Notes: generated from the sequence alone by a model not told the origin. Counted from the stretch's first letter, positions 1 through 10,054 are shown. The stretch: 64,000 nucleotides of DNA from Brucella cytisi (GCA_012103075.1 JAAVLQ010000002.1:1910001-1974000); one strand, 5' to 3'. Translations and numbers: made by a program.

Positions 1-122
1 GCAGCCCCCGGTGTTCGCCGACGCGTGGCGGTTGGCAGGCCGACATCTTCCGGCAACAGCCGCTCGCGGCGCGTTCGCAGGAAATCAGCAAGCTCGGGAC
101 GGGTTCTTTCAAGAGTGCGCAT
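1..122 (-). CDS. Helix-turn-helix (MmyB-like XRE) regulator, N-terminus only
   Basis: The gene runs off the left edge, so only about 40 residues are visible. The start is the ATG at 122 on the minus strand. The peptide opens MRTLERTRPELADFLRTRRE and continues with the LPEDVGLPTATRRRTPG pattern. This is the characteristic N-terminus of XRE regulators with an MmyB-like ligand domain, which begin with a short helix before the HTH. It is divergent from the MFS exporter at 220, with about 100 bases between them. Regulators of this family often sit next to an exporter or dehydrogenase that they control, so control of the exporter is a reasonable inference. The HTH itself lies outside the window. 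Confidence 0.7.
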   Translation of the reverse strand, partial: MRTLERTRPELADFLRTRRERLLPEDVGLPTATRRRTPGA

Positions 123-219
123 TGGTCAGCCCATTACAATCAGCAACAGTATAAAGTGTTAAATTGTAAAAGGATAATGATCGTGAAATTGGTGGTGCGT
201 CAACACAAGAGGATGCCAA

Positions 220-1668
220 ATGAGTTCAGATGGTTGCGCTGCCCATACGCTTTCTACCACAACTACCGACGTGGCCCGCCGACCGCCTTGGCTTGGCCTC
301 TCCGTCCTGTTGCTAGCGGGATTCGTGACGATCTTTGATCTCTTCGTGGTCAATGTTGCAATCCCTTCCATGCAGGTCGAGCTTGGAGCCAGCCTGTCGC
401 AGATTGGCTTCATCGTCGCAGGTTACGAACTGGCCTTCGGTGTGTTGCTCGTTACCGGCGGGCGAATGGGCGATCTTTACGGACGGCGAAGGCTATTCGT
501 CCTCGGAATGGCAGGGTTTACGGCGGCATCGCTTCTTTGCGGCATTGCTCCGACCGTGGAAATCCTGATTGGGGCACGCGTGCTGCAAGGGCTGGCGGCC
601 GCGCTGCTTTTTCCGCAGGTCTATGCCTCAATTCGCGTTAACTTCACCGGCAACGACGGCCGTCGTGCCTTCGGCTTCCTTGGCATGACGCTTGGCCTTG
701 CGGCCATTGCCGGACAGATTCTCGGCGGGTTTCTGGTTGAGACGAATATCCCGAAACTCGGTTGGCGCACCATCTTCCTCATCAACGTGCCCGTCGGCAT
801 CTTCGCGATTGCTATGGCACAGCTCATCCCCGAAACGATCGCCCCAGAGCGCCCCACGCTCGATTGGCCGGGCGTGGTCCTAGCCAGCGTTGGTCTAACC
901 CTGCTGCTCGTGCCACTGGTCGAAGCCCCAACTCGTGGCTGGCAGCTTTGGAGCGTCCTATCGCTCGCCGGGGCCGCGCTCCTACTCGCCATCTTCTATC
1001 AATATCAGGAACGTCGCCGCGAAACCGGCCACCAACCCTTGGTGGATATGACGCTAATGCGCCAACCACGCTTTGCCAAAGGTGGGTTGTTGGTGCTGCT
1101 CATCTATTCAACGGCCTCCTCCTTCTTTCTGTGTTTCGCGCTTTTGGTGCAAACGGGGTTCGGATTGAGCCCGTTCGCGGCCGGCAGCGTATTTGTACCG
1201 TGCTCCATCGCTTTCGTGATATTCTCGCTCAGCGCGCCCCGCCTCGTCGCTCGCTTCGGTACGCCAGCCATCGCCGTTGGCGCGCTGGTTTACGCACTTT
1301 CGTTAGGCGTGTTGATTGGACAAGTCTGGACCGCCGGAGCCGACCTAGTCGTGGCGCATCTTGTTCCGACGTTGATCGTGATCGGCGGGGCGCAGGCAAT
1401 GATCATGACGCCGTTGCTCAACCTCGTGCTCGGCTTCGTCGAAGAACGGCAGGCGGGAATGGCTTCTGGTGTGATTTCCACACTGCAGCAGGTTGGCGCA
1501 GCGCTCGGTGTCGCGGCGGTCGGTATCCTGTTCGGTGCAACACTCGGGGCAGGACCGGAAGGGCAGGCTACGCGCTACGCCGCTGCCTTCGTCTCTGGTA
1601 TGACCTACAATCTTGCCGCTGCGTTGGTTGCTACAAGCCTGCTGGTCTCTATGGCGAGACGCCCTTAA
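220..1668 (+). CDS. MFS drug-type exporter (DHA2/EmrB-QacA-like), 482 aa
   Basis: This is an intact integral inner-membrane transporter of about 14 hydrophobic segments, the length usual for DHA2 drug:proton antiporters. After TM2 it carries the MFS motif A region GGRMGDLYGRRRLFVLG. The RVLQGLAAALLFPQVYASIR segment in TM4 contains the motif expected in antiporters. The N-terminus is an approximately 28-residue cytoplasmic tail before the first membrane segment. It is divergent from an MmyB-like regulator. The stop at 1666-1668 directly abuts a degraded LysR remnant. The substrate cannot be read from sequence; export of a toxic organic compound is the family expectation. Confidence 0.9.
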   Translation: MSSDGCAAHTLSTTTTDVARRPPWLGLSVLLLAGFVTIFDLFVVNVAIPSMQVELGASLSQIGFIVAGYELAFGVLLVTGGRMGDLYGRRRLFVLGMAGFTAASLLCGIAPTVEILIGARVLQGLAAALLFPQVYASIRVNFTGNDGRRAFGFLGMTLGLAAIAGQILGGFLVETNIPKLGWRTIFLINVPVGIFAIAMAQLIPETIAPERPTLDWPGVVLASVGLTLLLVPLVEAPTRGWQLWSVLSLAGAALLLAIFYQYQERRRETGHQPLVDMTLMRQPRFAKGGLLVLLIYSTASSFFLCFALLVQTGFGLSPFAAGSVFVPCSIAFVIFSLSAPRLVARFGTPAIAVGALVYALSLGVLIGQVWTAGADLVVAHLVPTLIVIGGAQAMIMTPLLNLVLGFVEERQAGMASGVISTLQQVGAALGVAAVGILFGATLGAGPEGQATRYAAAFVSGMTYNLAAALVATSLLVSMARRP

Positions 1669-1670
1669 TA

Positions 1671-2060
1671 TCCTCCTGTTCGAGCGCAACACGCAAGGCG
1701 TCCGGCTCACCGGGGCCGTACGTCTTTTATCGAGAGGGCCCCTGCCGGTGTCGAACAACTCGATCATGCCGTGAAGTCCGCCGGCATGGTGGCTTTGGGG
1801 AGATTGTGGTCGCCTGCGCATGGGCGTTCATGATCTGATCCCGTACAGCTTCCTCGCCAATTTGATCGGTCGATACCGCGATGATTACCCCAGCGTCGAT
1901 CTGGAAATTGCTGAAGACACGGGCGGGAGGCAATCACGCAACTGCGTGCGGGTAAGCTCGACGTCGCGTTCGCGGTCGGGACGCCCGATCTCTCCGGCTA
2001 CCGCCCCCGACGTGTTTGGACCGAACATCTGGTCGCGGTCCTGCCGGTCCACCATCCACT
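1671..2060 (+). pseudogene. LysR-family regulator remnant, 5' truncated and frameshifted
   Basis: Reading across frames recovers LysR segments in order. They are LLFERNTQGVRLTGA (end of the HTH domain), VEQLDHAVKSAGMVALG (linker helix), GVHDLIPYSFLANLIGRYRD with DDYPSVDLEIAEDTG (substrate-binding domain), a frame-shifted QLRAGKLDVAFAVGTPDLSG, and WTEHLVAVLPVHHPLG. At least three frame changes and an internal stop are needed. The first 40 or so residues, including the HTH recognition helix, are missing; the remnant begins directly after the stop of the MFS gene. It breaks off at about 2060, where sequence from an unrelated AraC-type regulator begins. It cannot make a functional protein. Confidence 0.75.
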
Positions 2061-2143
2061 CGGCAGCTTTCGCTCTCGGCTTCACCAGCGACAGCGTCTT
2101 CATCGCCTTTTTCAAAAGGATGACCGGGTATGATTCTGATTAA
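2061..2143 (+). pseudogene. C-terminal fragment of an AraC-type HTH regulator
   Basis: The last 24 codons before the TAA at 2141-2143 read FALGFTSDSVFIAFFKRMTG. This fits the second helix-turn-helix of AraC/XylS proteins: an ALGF.S.S.F...F.R..G pattern ending the DNA-binding domain. It is joined without a boundary to the LysR remnant before it, so two different regulator families are fused end to end. Only about 80 bases are left. I infer a deletion that removed the end of one regulator and the start of the other. Confidence 0.5.
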
Positions 2144-2290
2144 GTGGGCGGCCTCGTCGTTGATCCATTGGGCCGACCCCAACAAACGGTGACACGCTCG
2201 ACGTTGCGGATCTCCATACCGAGGTTGTGCAAATTCATTAAGAAGCCATCAAAGCCGAGCTTGGACATAGTTGCCAGAATTTCAGCATGT

Positions 2291-3089
2291 TCATACGACA
2301 AATCGGATCGCACGCTGAATATCGAAGAAATCATTAGCTTTGAAACGGAGCATACGGGGCCCCGGATGTTCGATTCCGGGATACCAACTGCCACGATAGG
2401 CTTCTATCGGATTGGTGTATTCGACAACAAGCTCGAAATTTTTTGCTAGCTTCGGAAGACATTCGGACAGGTCGCGCGACAACGCCTGTTCAACACCTTC
2501 ACGAATTGCTTTGACAGCACCCTGCGGCGACAATGAAGAGGTAGCAGGACCATGTCCTTCGCTTGTGGCGACTGTGAGAATGTCTGGCAAGAGATCGTGT
2601 GCTTCCCTGCACATTCCGGCATCGCCCGAAAGAAACGCTGAAGGTACACCATAGCGTGCGGCGCAAAGGGCGTTTAGCGTATATTCAGAAGCAACCACGC
2701 CATTGATCAGCATCCGTGAAACCGTGCCTGTCAACGTGTGAGCTAGTGGATTGGTATCGGTGCCAGCCTTGTTGTGATAGCCGGTATAAAGTGCCGCGCT
2801 GAAACTGCGGTCAATACCGAACATCATAGCGTCGGGGTGCCCGCTCCAGCCACGGACGATGCGAACATAGTCGGGAAGTTTGGAGAGGATCAGATTACGC
2901 GCGGACGAGTGCGCATCTTTTACCACGATCTCTTTCGCACCGGCAGCTCGTGCCCCCCTCGCATGCGGCCACGAGCTCGTCTGTCATGTACTCGCGAAAC
3001 TCTTCGTAGTCGGCATGCCCTTTTCGCGCCTCGTCCCAGTTGGTGATGCCTGCCGTACCCTCGATATCTGCGCTTATAAATATCTTCAT
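2291..3089 (-). CDS. dppA: M55 D-aminopeptidase (DppA-like), frameshifted
   Basis: M55 enzymes are zinc D-aminopeptidases that remove D-amino acids such as D-Ala from peptides. The first part (start 3089) reads MKIFISADIEGTAGITNWDE, with the DxEG metal motif near residue 8. The second part contains VKDAHSSARNLIL (second metal region), GYHNKAGT and the HTLTGTVSRMLINGVVASEY block, all in family order. Total length is about 265 residues, as expected. The frame breaks near 2955, in a run of six Cs on the plus strand. Removing one base restores the reading. It is the last gene of a minus-strand operon after an SBP, two permeases and a serine hydrolase, which points to cytoplasmic processing of imported D-peptides. 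Confidence 0.85.
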
Positions 3090-3249
3090 GGTCTTCGATC
3101 CTTATCTCATCCGCATGCACGCACCCGAAGGTGCCGTTAAAACTGAGAGCTTGATAGTGTTGGATCAGAACTTCTGTCAGGCGACCTTCTCGGCTTGCCG
3201 ACGTTCCAGAAACATCGGTCCGACCCGGATACCTGTTCGCCCGGTTTCG

Positions 3250-4844
3250 TCAGTCGCGCCCCAACTCGAGTATCTCTTCCTCATAAAGCAACCCGTGCAT
3301 CCGGAAACGATTGCCGTCGACAGGTTCACAAGTATGGGTACAGAAATACTCGATCAGGCATTTGAGTTGACCGTGGCTATAACTCAGATATGTGATGTTG
3401 AAGTCTGGTCCATACCTTCCCAGATGAGAGGCTATTTCCGCCGGAACCTCCTCTACGGGAAGACTATCGGCTTTCAACCACTCCTGACCTTTCCAGTTGA
3501 GTGTGCCCGGTTCGGTAAACGAGACGTCCATATGAGGATAGTCCGCGCCACGCCCATAAATGCGACCGTCAATAACAAAATCTTTCTCAGATTTTGGACG
3601 GATCTGCAAAGGCACACCCTCTCCCATGAGATAGAGCTTGCCTGCCTTTTCCTTCACTTCGACAACTTCGCCGCTTTCGACTTGACGATAAATTCACGGA
3701 AGGGTGGCAAACTGCTCATCGGTTATTGCGGGCGGCACCAGGCCCTGCGGGCGCTTGCCCATACCATGTTCCGACAATGCAATACGCAGACCGTCGCCAG
3801 CCAAGCGCGAAGCGATCTGATTGGCAAAATCCGGGGTAGCAAATATCAGGACACCAAAGCCAGCACGTGGAAGCAGCGTCATCTGGGATGCATAACCATA
3901 AACCGCACCACCATGCCCCACGGAGGTCCAGCCATCCATATCTCCAACACCAAAACACAGTCCGTAGCCGTTCTGGGTTCGGTCGTGGCCAGTTGGCCGT
4001 TTTCCAATCGGCGTCCACATCTCGCGTAGCGAGGCGGGAGAGATAACGGAATGACCATCCGGCGCAAAGCCGCCGCGGAGAAGACACCGTGCGTAACTTG
4101 CCATGTCATGGTTGGTCGAGAAAATATTCCCAGCAGGAGAGCCGCCCAGACTGAATACAGGCGCAGGACTATCCCTGTCTATGGTCCACATGTCTGCGGG
4201 CGCAAGACGCTCGCGAATACCGTCTGCCATACCCGAGGACGTGTCATGCATACCGAGAGGTTTTAGGATATTGTCAGTTATGTATTCTGCATAGCTCTTG
4301 CGTGTTACCTTCTCGATAACAAGCCCAACGACCGCGATCCCGGCATTGGAATAATGCATGGTTCCGGCGCTAGGATCCTGCTTGAGTGTGGAAGTTGCAA
4401 GCTCGGCCACTGTATCTGCAAGTGGGGGCGATGAGCATCGAGATAATGACCGCTTTTGGGCTCCCGAACGATACCGGCCGTATGGCTCATCAACTTGCGA
4501 AGACTGACATGGGAACCGAAAGGCCCGCTTTCACGCCCGAGGAACGGATTGATGGGCTGGAAACCTGTAAGATACTCTGAAACATCGACATCAAGGTCCA
4601 AAAGTCCCTTCTCGACTAATTGCATAATCGCAATTGAAGTGAAGGTCTTCGTAATCGAACCGATACGGAAACATGTTCGCGCATTCATCTCGAAATGGCG
4701 ATCCGGATGTTGAATATGTCCTTCTGCCAGCAATCCATCACGGTCGACAAGTGCATACGAAATTGAAGGTATAGTCTTGTCTTCCACCTCATGGCGGATA
4801 AGGCTTTCGAAGAGTTCAATTGATTGATTTGAAAGCGTTGACAC
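3250..4844 (-). CDS. Class C beta-lactamase-fold serine hydrolase, frameshift plus in-frame stop
   Basis: This penicillin-binding-fold hydrolase is about 530 residues long. Near residue 65 it has the SxxK nucleophile motif SITK in FRIGSITKTFTSIAIMQL, then the YSN motif in MHYSNAGIAVVG, and HGG in VGHGGAVYGYASQM. A C-terminal beta-rich domain (3250-3657) follows, as in D-aminopeptidase and esterase members. There is no signal peptide: it starts MSTLSNQSIELFESLIRHEV. A one-base loss in a C run near 4427 shifts the frame. A TGA at 3694-3696 interrupts the same frame and is not a homopolymer effect. It lies between the permease gene and the D-aminopeptidase gene in one operon. A cytoplasmic D-peptidase or amidase is likelier than antibiotic resistance. 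Confidence 0.8.
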
Positions 4845-4861
4845 AACAATACTCCGGAGGT

Positions 4862-5734
4862 TCAGCTTGAGTGGCGGGGGTCAAGAACATCTCGCAAAGC
4901 GTCGCCGACAAGGTTCCATGACAAAACGAAGAGAAAGATTGCAGCGCCGGGAAAGACCAGCGTGTACCAGTATTGGAAAGGATTTCCGGGCTGGCCGACG
5001 ATCCAGTTTCGCGAATAGGCGATGAACTGCCCCCAGTCCGCATAGCCTTCTTCGGTGCCGACACCGAGGAAGCTGAGCGCAGAGGCCGAAAGCACCATTG
5101 AGCCAGTCGCCATGGTGGCGAGAACGAGGACCGGGAAAAAGGCGTTCGGCAGAATGTGTAAGGCAATAAGACGAAGATCTCCGGCACCGTAGCTTCGGGC
5201 GGCGTGGACATAGTCCATCTCGCGAATACGCAGGATTTCGCTGCGGATGACGCGGGCGTACCCCATCCAGCCAAAAGTTGTCAGCGCAATCGTAATCGGA
5301 CCAATGCCCTTTCCAAGAAGCGCAGTTAGCACCATGGCTGCAATCAGAAATGGAACGGCCATAAATACATCGACGATGCGCATCAGAACCTCATCAACCG
5401 TGCCACCATAATAGGCGGCGAGAGAACCTATCAACGTTCCGATCAGCACAGAGATGGCGACAACGCCGAGGCCGATCTTGAAGGCCGTACGGGTACCCCA
5501 GATGACTGCGTAATAAATGTCATATTGACCTTCCGTGGTCCCGAAGATCGCTTCGGCGGAGGGCGGTTGCGGTGTCGCCAGAAAGCCAGCTCGCGGCGTA
5601 TCGTAGACAGACATCTGGAATTCCTGCGGCGGTGCTAGTACCGGCGCGAATATTGCCACCAGCACAAAGGCCAGCAAAATCAGGACTCCAATCAGGGAAA
5701 CAGGGTTACGCAGCAGATATCGCAGCAATTTCAT
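4862..5734 (-). CDS. Peptide ABC importer permease, DppC-like
   Basis: This is an intact 290-residue inner-membrane permease. It opens MKLLRYLLRNPVSLIGVLIL, a short cytoplasmic leader and first membrane segment. A second conserved hydrophobic core follows, then the EAA-type loop around RSYGAGDLRLIALHILPNAF that contacts the ATPases. It ends in the DPR tail typical of DppC/OppC (DVLDPRHSS). The AIFGTTEGQYDIYYAVIWGT stretch corresponds to the family GTD..GRD..SR periplasmic region. It follows the DppB-like gene by 7 bases and precedes the serine hydrolase by 17. Its ATPases are probably those encoded beyond the LysR gene at 10055-11922. Confidence 0.92.
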   Translation of the reverse strand: MKLLRYLLRNPVSLIGVLILLAFVLVAIFAPVLAPPQEFQMSVYDTPRAGFLATPQPPSAEAIFGTTEGQYDIYYAVIWGTRTAFKIGLGVVAISVLIGTLIGSLAAYYGGTVDEVLMRIVDVFMAVPFLIAAMVLTALLGKGIGPITIALTTFGWMGYARVIRSEILRIREMDYVHAARSYGAGDLRLIALHILPNAFFPVLVLATMATGSMVLSASALSFLGVGTEEGYADWGQFIAYSRNWIVGQPGNPFQYWYTLVFPGAAIFLFVLSWNLVGDALRDVLDPRHSS

Positions 5735-5741
5735 CGCGTCT

Positions 5742-6826
5742 TCACCCTTGGATCGAGTAACGGATAATCAGGTCAACGATCAGGTTCATCAGTACAAGCA
5801 CGATCGCAAAATAGAGGCTGAAGCCCGTGATTGCTGGAAAATCCAGATTAGCGGCGGACTTGGCAGCGAACTGGCCGAGACCGGCATAATCGAAGATGGT
5901 TTCTGTGATGACGACACCACCCATCATCGTTGCAAGCTCCATGCCAGCAATTGTGGTAACGGGTAGAAGTGCATTGCGACGGGCGTGCCGCAGTTCCACA
6001 ATGCGTTTAGGCATACCCTTGGCTCGCGCCGTACGGACGTAATCCTGACGCAGAGTTTCAAGCATCGAGGTTCGCATCACACGGGTCATGCTCGCAAGAT
6101 TGACATAGGTCAACGTAATGACAGGGGCAGCAAGGTGACGAAGGGATCCCAAAGTATCTGAAAATTGCCGTTGAGGATCGCATCAATGGTATTGGCCCCA
6201 GTGTATCTGGTAAAATCGGAGGACATGACTGTCGCTTGCGCCCATTGGCTGAGCCTTCCCGGCGGAAACCAGTCAAGTGCGGAATAAAAGATCAGGAGCA
6301 TCAATAGGCCGAAGACATAGACTGGAAATGACCAGCCCAGAATGGTGAATATCCGGATGAGGTGGTCCGGCCATTTGTTGAGATAAATGCCCGCACGCGA
6401 ACCCGTGTAGATCGCGAGCAGAAAACTTGGAATGAAGGCCAGCAAAACCAGCTCTAGTGTTGCAGGCAGCAGCGACGTCAGCGCATGGGATACAGGTTGA
6501 CGTGCAGTTTCAGACCAACCGAGATTACCGGTCATGATATTACCGATCCATCTGCCGTATTGAACATGGAATGGATCGTTAAGCCCGTATTGTTCGATCA
6601 TGCGTCGGATGCTCTCCTGCCCCCCTTTTTAAAAGTCAGGCGAAGGCGCGTAAGCCGCCAGCCGTTGTGTTGGCGATAGCGACATCTGCAGCGCGAAGAG
6701 CATCAATGACAAGGCAAAGAGGACGACGGGAAGCGTCAGCAACCGCCTCAAAGCGTAATTCAGCACACCGGGATCCGTTTCGCTTGGAGTTGGGGAAAAG
6801 AACCGGGCGATTGTGTCGCCCGGCAC
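5742..6826 (-). CDS. Peptide ABC importer permease, DppB-like, one nonsense codon and one frameshift
   Basis: The reconstructed protein of about 360 residues runs from MPGDTIARFFSPTPSETDPG, through a first membrane segment (LPVVLFALSLMLFALQMSLS), to the conserved DppB C-terminus ITETIFDYAGLGQFAAKSA. The EAA loop is RTARAKGMPKRIVELRHARR. A TAA at 6629-6631 lies in frame within TTTTAAAAA; TTA in place of TAA restores the reading into KGGQESIRRMIEQYGL. A one-base loss near 6146 joins ILWD to SLRHLAAPVITLTY. It follows the solute-binding gene by 13 bases and forms the membrane pair with the DppC-like gene next to it. Confidence 0.85.
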
Positions 6827-6839
6827 GTTTCAGCGAGGC

Positions 6840-8765
6840 TCAGTCAGCCTTGGTCACCGGGTAAAAATCCCGTGCGCCGTAAAGGATCATGTTATGCACA
6901 TAACCATCGATATTACTGCGGGTAACGATGTAGCCGAAATCCTCCCAAAGGAACTGGGTGGTTGCATAGTCGTGCGACATCGTCTGCAGTTTTGCATAGA
7001 TTGGTTCACGAACGGCAGGATCGGAGGAGGCCCAAGCTTCGTCCAGCAAGGGTTTGAATTTTTCAGCCATCAACCCACGATACCCGTCGCCGAGCATGCC
7101 ACCGACGAGTCCAGTCGGTGAAAGATAATAGGTTGCTGCCCCGAGCGGACCACACGGATCCGAATAGTCTGGGCCCCAGCCCATATAAGTCAGCGGAGAC
7201 GCTGGCTTTTCGCGATTATTGAGCTTGTCTGAAATCGATGCCCGGGGCAACGACTGGATCTTCACCTTGAATTTGGGATTGATGCGCTGCAACCCCTGCT
7301 GCAGCGCAGACAATGCGGCCGTACCCTGCGGCGTGCCTTCCTGTACATAGGCTGTGAAAGTAAAACCTGTCTCCCAGAGCTTGCCGCCGAAGGCCTTCTT
7401 GAAATGCTCTGCGGCCTTCTTCGGATCATAGCTGTAGATCGGAGAATCGTCACGGTAGCCCATGATGCCTCGCACGGTCGGGCCCCGCGACTGGACAGTC
7501 TTGTTCAGAAGAACCTGTTTGAGAAGCGCATCATAGTTCTGAGCATAGTTGAAGCCCTTGCGCACATCAATGTCGGCGAAGAAATCCGGCGGGATCCCGT
7601 TTCCATCGAGCTTGCCGCTTCCGAGTGCGGGGTTGTCGGCATCATCTAGAGGCCATGCAAAATAAAGTCCGCGACTGAAAACCTTGGGCAACCCGTCGAC
7701 AACCTTGACACCCTCCGTCTTGCTGAGTTCATCGAGAAACTCGACGGGAGCCGTAACAAAATCGGCATCCCCTGAAAGGAGCTGCAGACGACGTGTCGTC
7801 CATTCCGGCACCGTACGCATGACAACGCGCTCCAGCTTTGCCGGTCCCATGAAGTAATTGTCAAACCGCTTAAGCGTGATGCGGCGATCGGTACGGTCCC
7901 ATTCTTCAAGCATGAAAGGGCCGGTACCGTTTTCCTGAGCAAATAGCGGGTCGTCACCAAGCTCGGGACGATAGTATTTTATCCAAGTATCACCATTGCC
8001 ATCCCATCCGCCGACAGACGCGACCCATTCCTTGTCAACTATGGAAGCACCGAACGGAAGGGCCAGAACACCAAGTGTAGCCGGGAAGGATTTCGGAAGC
8101 TTCAGGACAACATTGTCCCCTTCGACAGTGATCTGCGAGGCAAGCTGGTCATAGACCTTGCGGAGGGCCTCAGGAGTGGCATCTTTGATATCCTTGACAT
8201 TTGCTTCGGTCTCGACCCATTTCGTGACGTCTGGATATTTTCCGGCCGTTACAACTTCGGTAATGGCATTCGCCATCCACGACTGCCCCATGAGAATGGC
8301 CCGCAACAGCGAATAGCGCACGTCTTCGGGTGTGATCTGGCCGTATCCCGGTTCTATCTTCGCTTTCTGATCATCCGCCAATCCGTCGTAATTTTGCCAA
8401 GCAATCTTACCGTCGCTACCCTTGATCCCGACCTTGTGAGCGTGAACGTCCTTGCGGATGGGGAACGTATAACTGATCGATCCATCGGTGCCCTGTTTTA
8501 TAAGACCGTTTTCCAGCGTCGGTACATCGCTGGAAAGAGCGGGTACAAATTCAGATATCTGTGAACCGTTATAATTGAGCAGGCGACTATAGACATTCAG
8601 TACGCCGTAGGAACTGGGTGTATTCGCGATATAGGCTGGATCAAAGGACTGAACATCATCAGTCCAGAGAAAGACGAATGTTCCGGGATTCTTGGTCTGC
8701 GCGACAGCGGGCGCTACCGCCGGGCCAAGGCCACAGGAAAGGGCCAGAGCCAAAGCACGTTTCAT
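6840..8765 (-). CDS. Peptide ABC importer solute-binding protein (SBP_bac_5), 641 aa
   Basis: This is an intact periplasmic binding protein with a Sec signal peptide (MKRALALALSCGLGPAVAPA, cleavage near AVAQ). Family-5 features follow: TPEDVRYSLLRAIL near residue 150, NGTGPFMLEEWDRTDRRITL, and DVRKGFNYAQNYDALLKQVL in the second half. It is longer than the usual 520-550 residues because of extra loops. It is first in a minus-strand operon with two permeases, a serine hydrolase and a D-aminopeptidase, and divergent from the LysR gene at 8885. Ligand unknown; a peptide, probably with D-residues, is inferred from the neighbours. Confidence 0.92.
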   Translation of the reverse strand: MKRALALALSCGLGPAVAPAVAQTKNPGTFVFLWTDDVQSFDPAYIANTPSSYGVLNVYSRLLNYNGSQISEFVPALSSDVPTLENGLIKQGTDGSISYTFPIRKDVHAHKVGIKGSDGKIAWQNYDGLADDQKAKIEPGYGQITPEDVRYSLLRAILMGQSWMANAITEVVTAGKYPDVTKWVETEANVKDIKDATPEALRKVYDQLASQITVEGDNVVLKLPKSFPATLGVLALPFGASIVDKEWVASVGGWDGNGDTWIKYYRPELGDDPLFAQENGTGPFMLEEWDRTDRRITLKRFDNYFMGPAKLERVVMRTVPEWTTRRLQLLSGDADFVTAPVEFLDELSKTEGVKVVDGLPKVFSRGLYFAWPLDDADNPALGSGKLDGNGIPPDFFADIDVRKGFNYAQNYDALLKQVLLNKTVQSRGPTVRGIMGYRDDSPIYSYDPKKAAEHFKKAFGGKLWETGFTFTAYVQEGTPQGTAALSALQQGLQRINPKFKVKIQSLPRASISDKLNNREKPASPLTYMGWGPDYSDPCGPLGAATYYLSPTGLVGGMLGDGYRGLMAEKFKPLLDEAWASSDPAVREPIYAKLQTMSHDYATTQFLWEDFGYIVTRSNIDGYVHNMILYGARDFYPVTKAD

Positions 8766-8860
8766 GGATATGTTCCCCTATTTGGTCTTGCAGTCTTCTT
8801 TTTTGAATTTAAGCTAGGAGCACACTTGCATCGGTGTCCAATGCGTAGTTAGAATGAATT

Positions 8861-8875
8861 ATGCAAATAACGCAT
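8861..8875. promoter_or_regulatory. Putative LysR operator ATGC-N7-GCAT
   Basis: The 15 bases ATGCAAATAACGCAT form an interrupted palindrome with ATGC/GCAT arms and 7 bases between. It lies just upstream of the LysR gene and in the divergent promoter of the solute-binding gene. A second related pair (GCAT-N9-ATGC) lies at about 8828-8844. The same 15-base architecture recurs at 9860-9874. Binding is inferred. Confidence 0.5.
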
Positions 8876-8884
8876 GAGGTCATT

Positions 8885-9831
8885 ATGGAGCTAGCCCGGC
8901 TCGAGGACTTCACGGAAATTGTTGCGACGCGGAATTTCTCCACGGCCGCTGCATCGCGAAATATTTCACAACCGGCATTCAGTCGCCGTATCAGGTCGCT
9001 AGAGTCATGGGTTGGTGCAGATCTTCTTGATCGAAGCACCTATCCGGTGCATTTGACAAGTGCTGGCAACATGTTTGTACCACGCTGTCAGGAACTCGTG
9101 AGAGACATGTACCGTCTTCGCACCGATTGCCACAACGTAGCGGGAGCTAATTCACAGCTCCTCACATTCGCCGCCCTTCACACATTGGCGATCTACTTTT
9201 TCCCAAACTGGATCAGCCGTTCCGAACTACCCAGTTCACCTGTTCGCTGCAGTATGCATACGGGTGATTTTCTCGAATGCATCGAACACCTGTCTTCTGG
9301 AAAATGTAACTTCGCGATTACTTATGATCATCCCGATGGGCCGCCAGTTCTCGAAGCGGGGCCGTTCGAATCCCTGCAGATTGGAAAGGATCGTCTGATC
9401 CTTGTCTCGGGAGTTGATCCATCAGGTAAACCTCTCTACGATCTGGATGTATCTGAGGGTGACAGAATTCCCTACCTTTCCTACTCATGGAATGACGGAT
9501 ATCTGGGAAAGCTCATATCTCTTATCCAGTCACGCTGGCGACGTCCGCTCAACTTGAGCACGGTGTATCAATCTTCACTCGCGGAGGGCCTCAAGCAAAT
9601 GGCGATAGCCGGCCGTGGTATCGCGTGGTTGCCCCAGATATGCGTGCAGAAGTCGATCGGCCAGAACGAATTGGTTCAAATCGGAGGGCAGCAGATGTCG
9701 TTGGAGATAGAAATTCGGATCTTTCGACGCGCAGGCGCAAAGACCGGAACGCAGAAGCGTTCTGGAAGTATCTCGCAGAAAACCAAAACTGCGCACGCAG
9801 CCTTATCGATCCCGCACTTAAGCTACGCTGA
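8885..9831 (+). CDS. LysR-family regulator, frameshifted near the C-terminus
   Basis: The N-terminal winged HTH is clear: LEDFTEIVATRNFSTAAASR then NISQPAFSRRIRSLE. The co-inducer domain follows. I chose the ATG at 8885, which has GAGG 5-8 bases upstream and puts the LysR motif at residue 4. The ATG at 8861 would place the operator palindrome inside the gene. The frame as read runs to 9886 with an unlikely tail. Shifting by one base near 9740 gives KDRNAEAFWKYLAENQNCAR, a typical LysR C-terminus, ending at 9831. It lies between the two halves of one importer: SBP and permeases on the minus strand, ATPases on the plus strand. Confidence 0.88.
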
Positions 9832-9859
9832 AACTACCCATGCGAAAACAGAGAGGATA

Positions 9860-9874
9860 ATGCAAAGTTTGCAT
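9860..9874. promoter_or_regulatory. Perfect palindrome, second LysR operator candidate
   Basis: ATGCAAAGTTTGCAT is a perfect 15-base palindrome. It shares ATGCAAA and GCAT with the site at 8861-8875. It lies about 180 bases before the ATPase genes beginning at 10055. That placement suggests that the LysR protein also controls the downstream half of the importer. Confidence 0.5.
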
Positions 9875-10054
9875 AACCTCTTTTGAAAGCAATCCTTTGT
9901 CGGGTTTTTTTGATTGGGTTGGCATAGTTGATACCCTCCCGGCCACTTTATGCTCCTGTTAAAACCACTTGTTACCAAGACAGTATGTTGACACAGGCTT
10001 TGTCCAAAGCATTAGATATCCTTAAAATGCGAGCCAATCGCAAGGGGAACCAGT

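Noticed and set aside
762..1838. 358-codon open frame inside the MFS gene
   Set aside because: It is out of frame with the transporter, very rich in Arg, and a shadow of GC-rich codon use.
2140..2394. Minus-strand 84-codon frame after the D-aminopeptidase
   Set aside because: Its first half overlaps the end of the D-aminopeptidase in another frame, and the remainder has no family match that I can see.
3040..4029. 329-codon open frame on the plus strand
   Set aside because: It is antisense to the D-aminopeptidase and serine hydrolase, whose motifs are unmistakable; the product has no family features.
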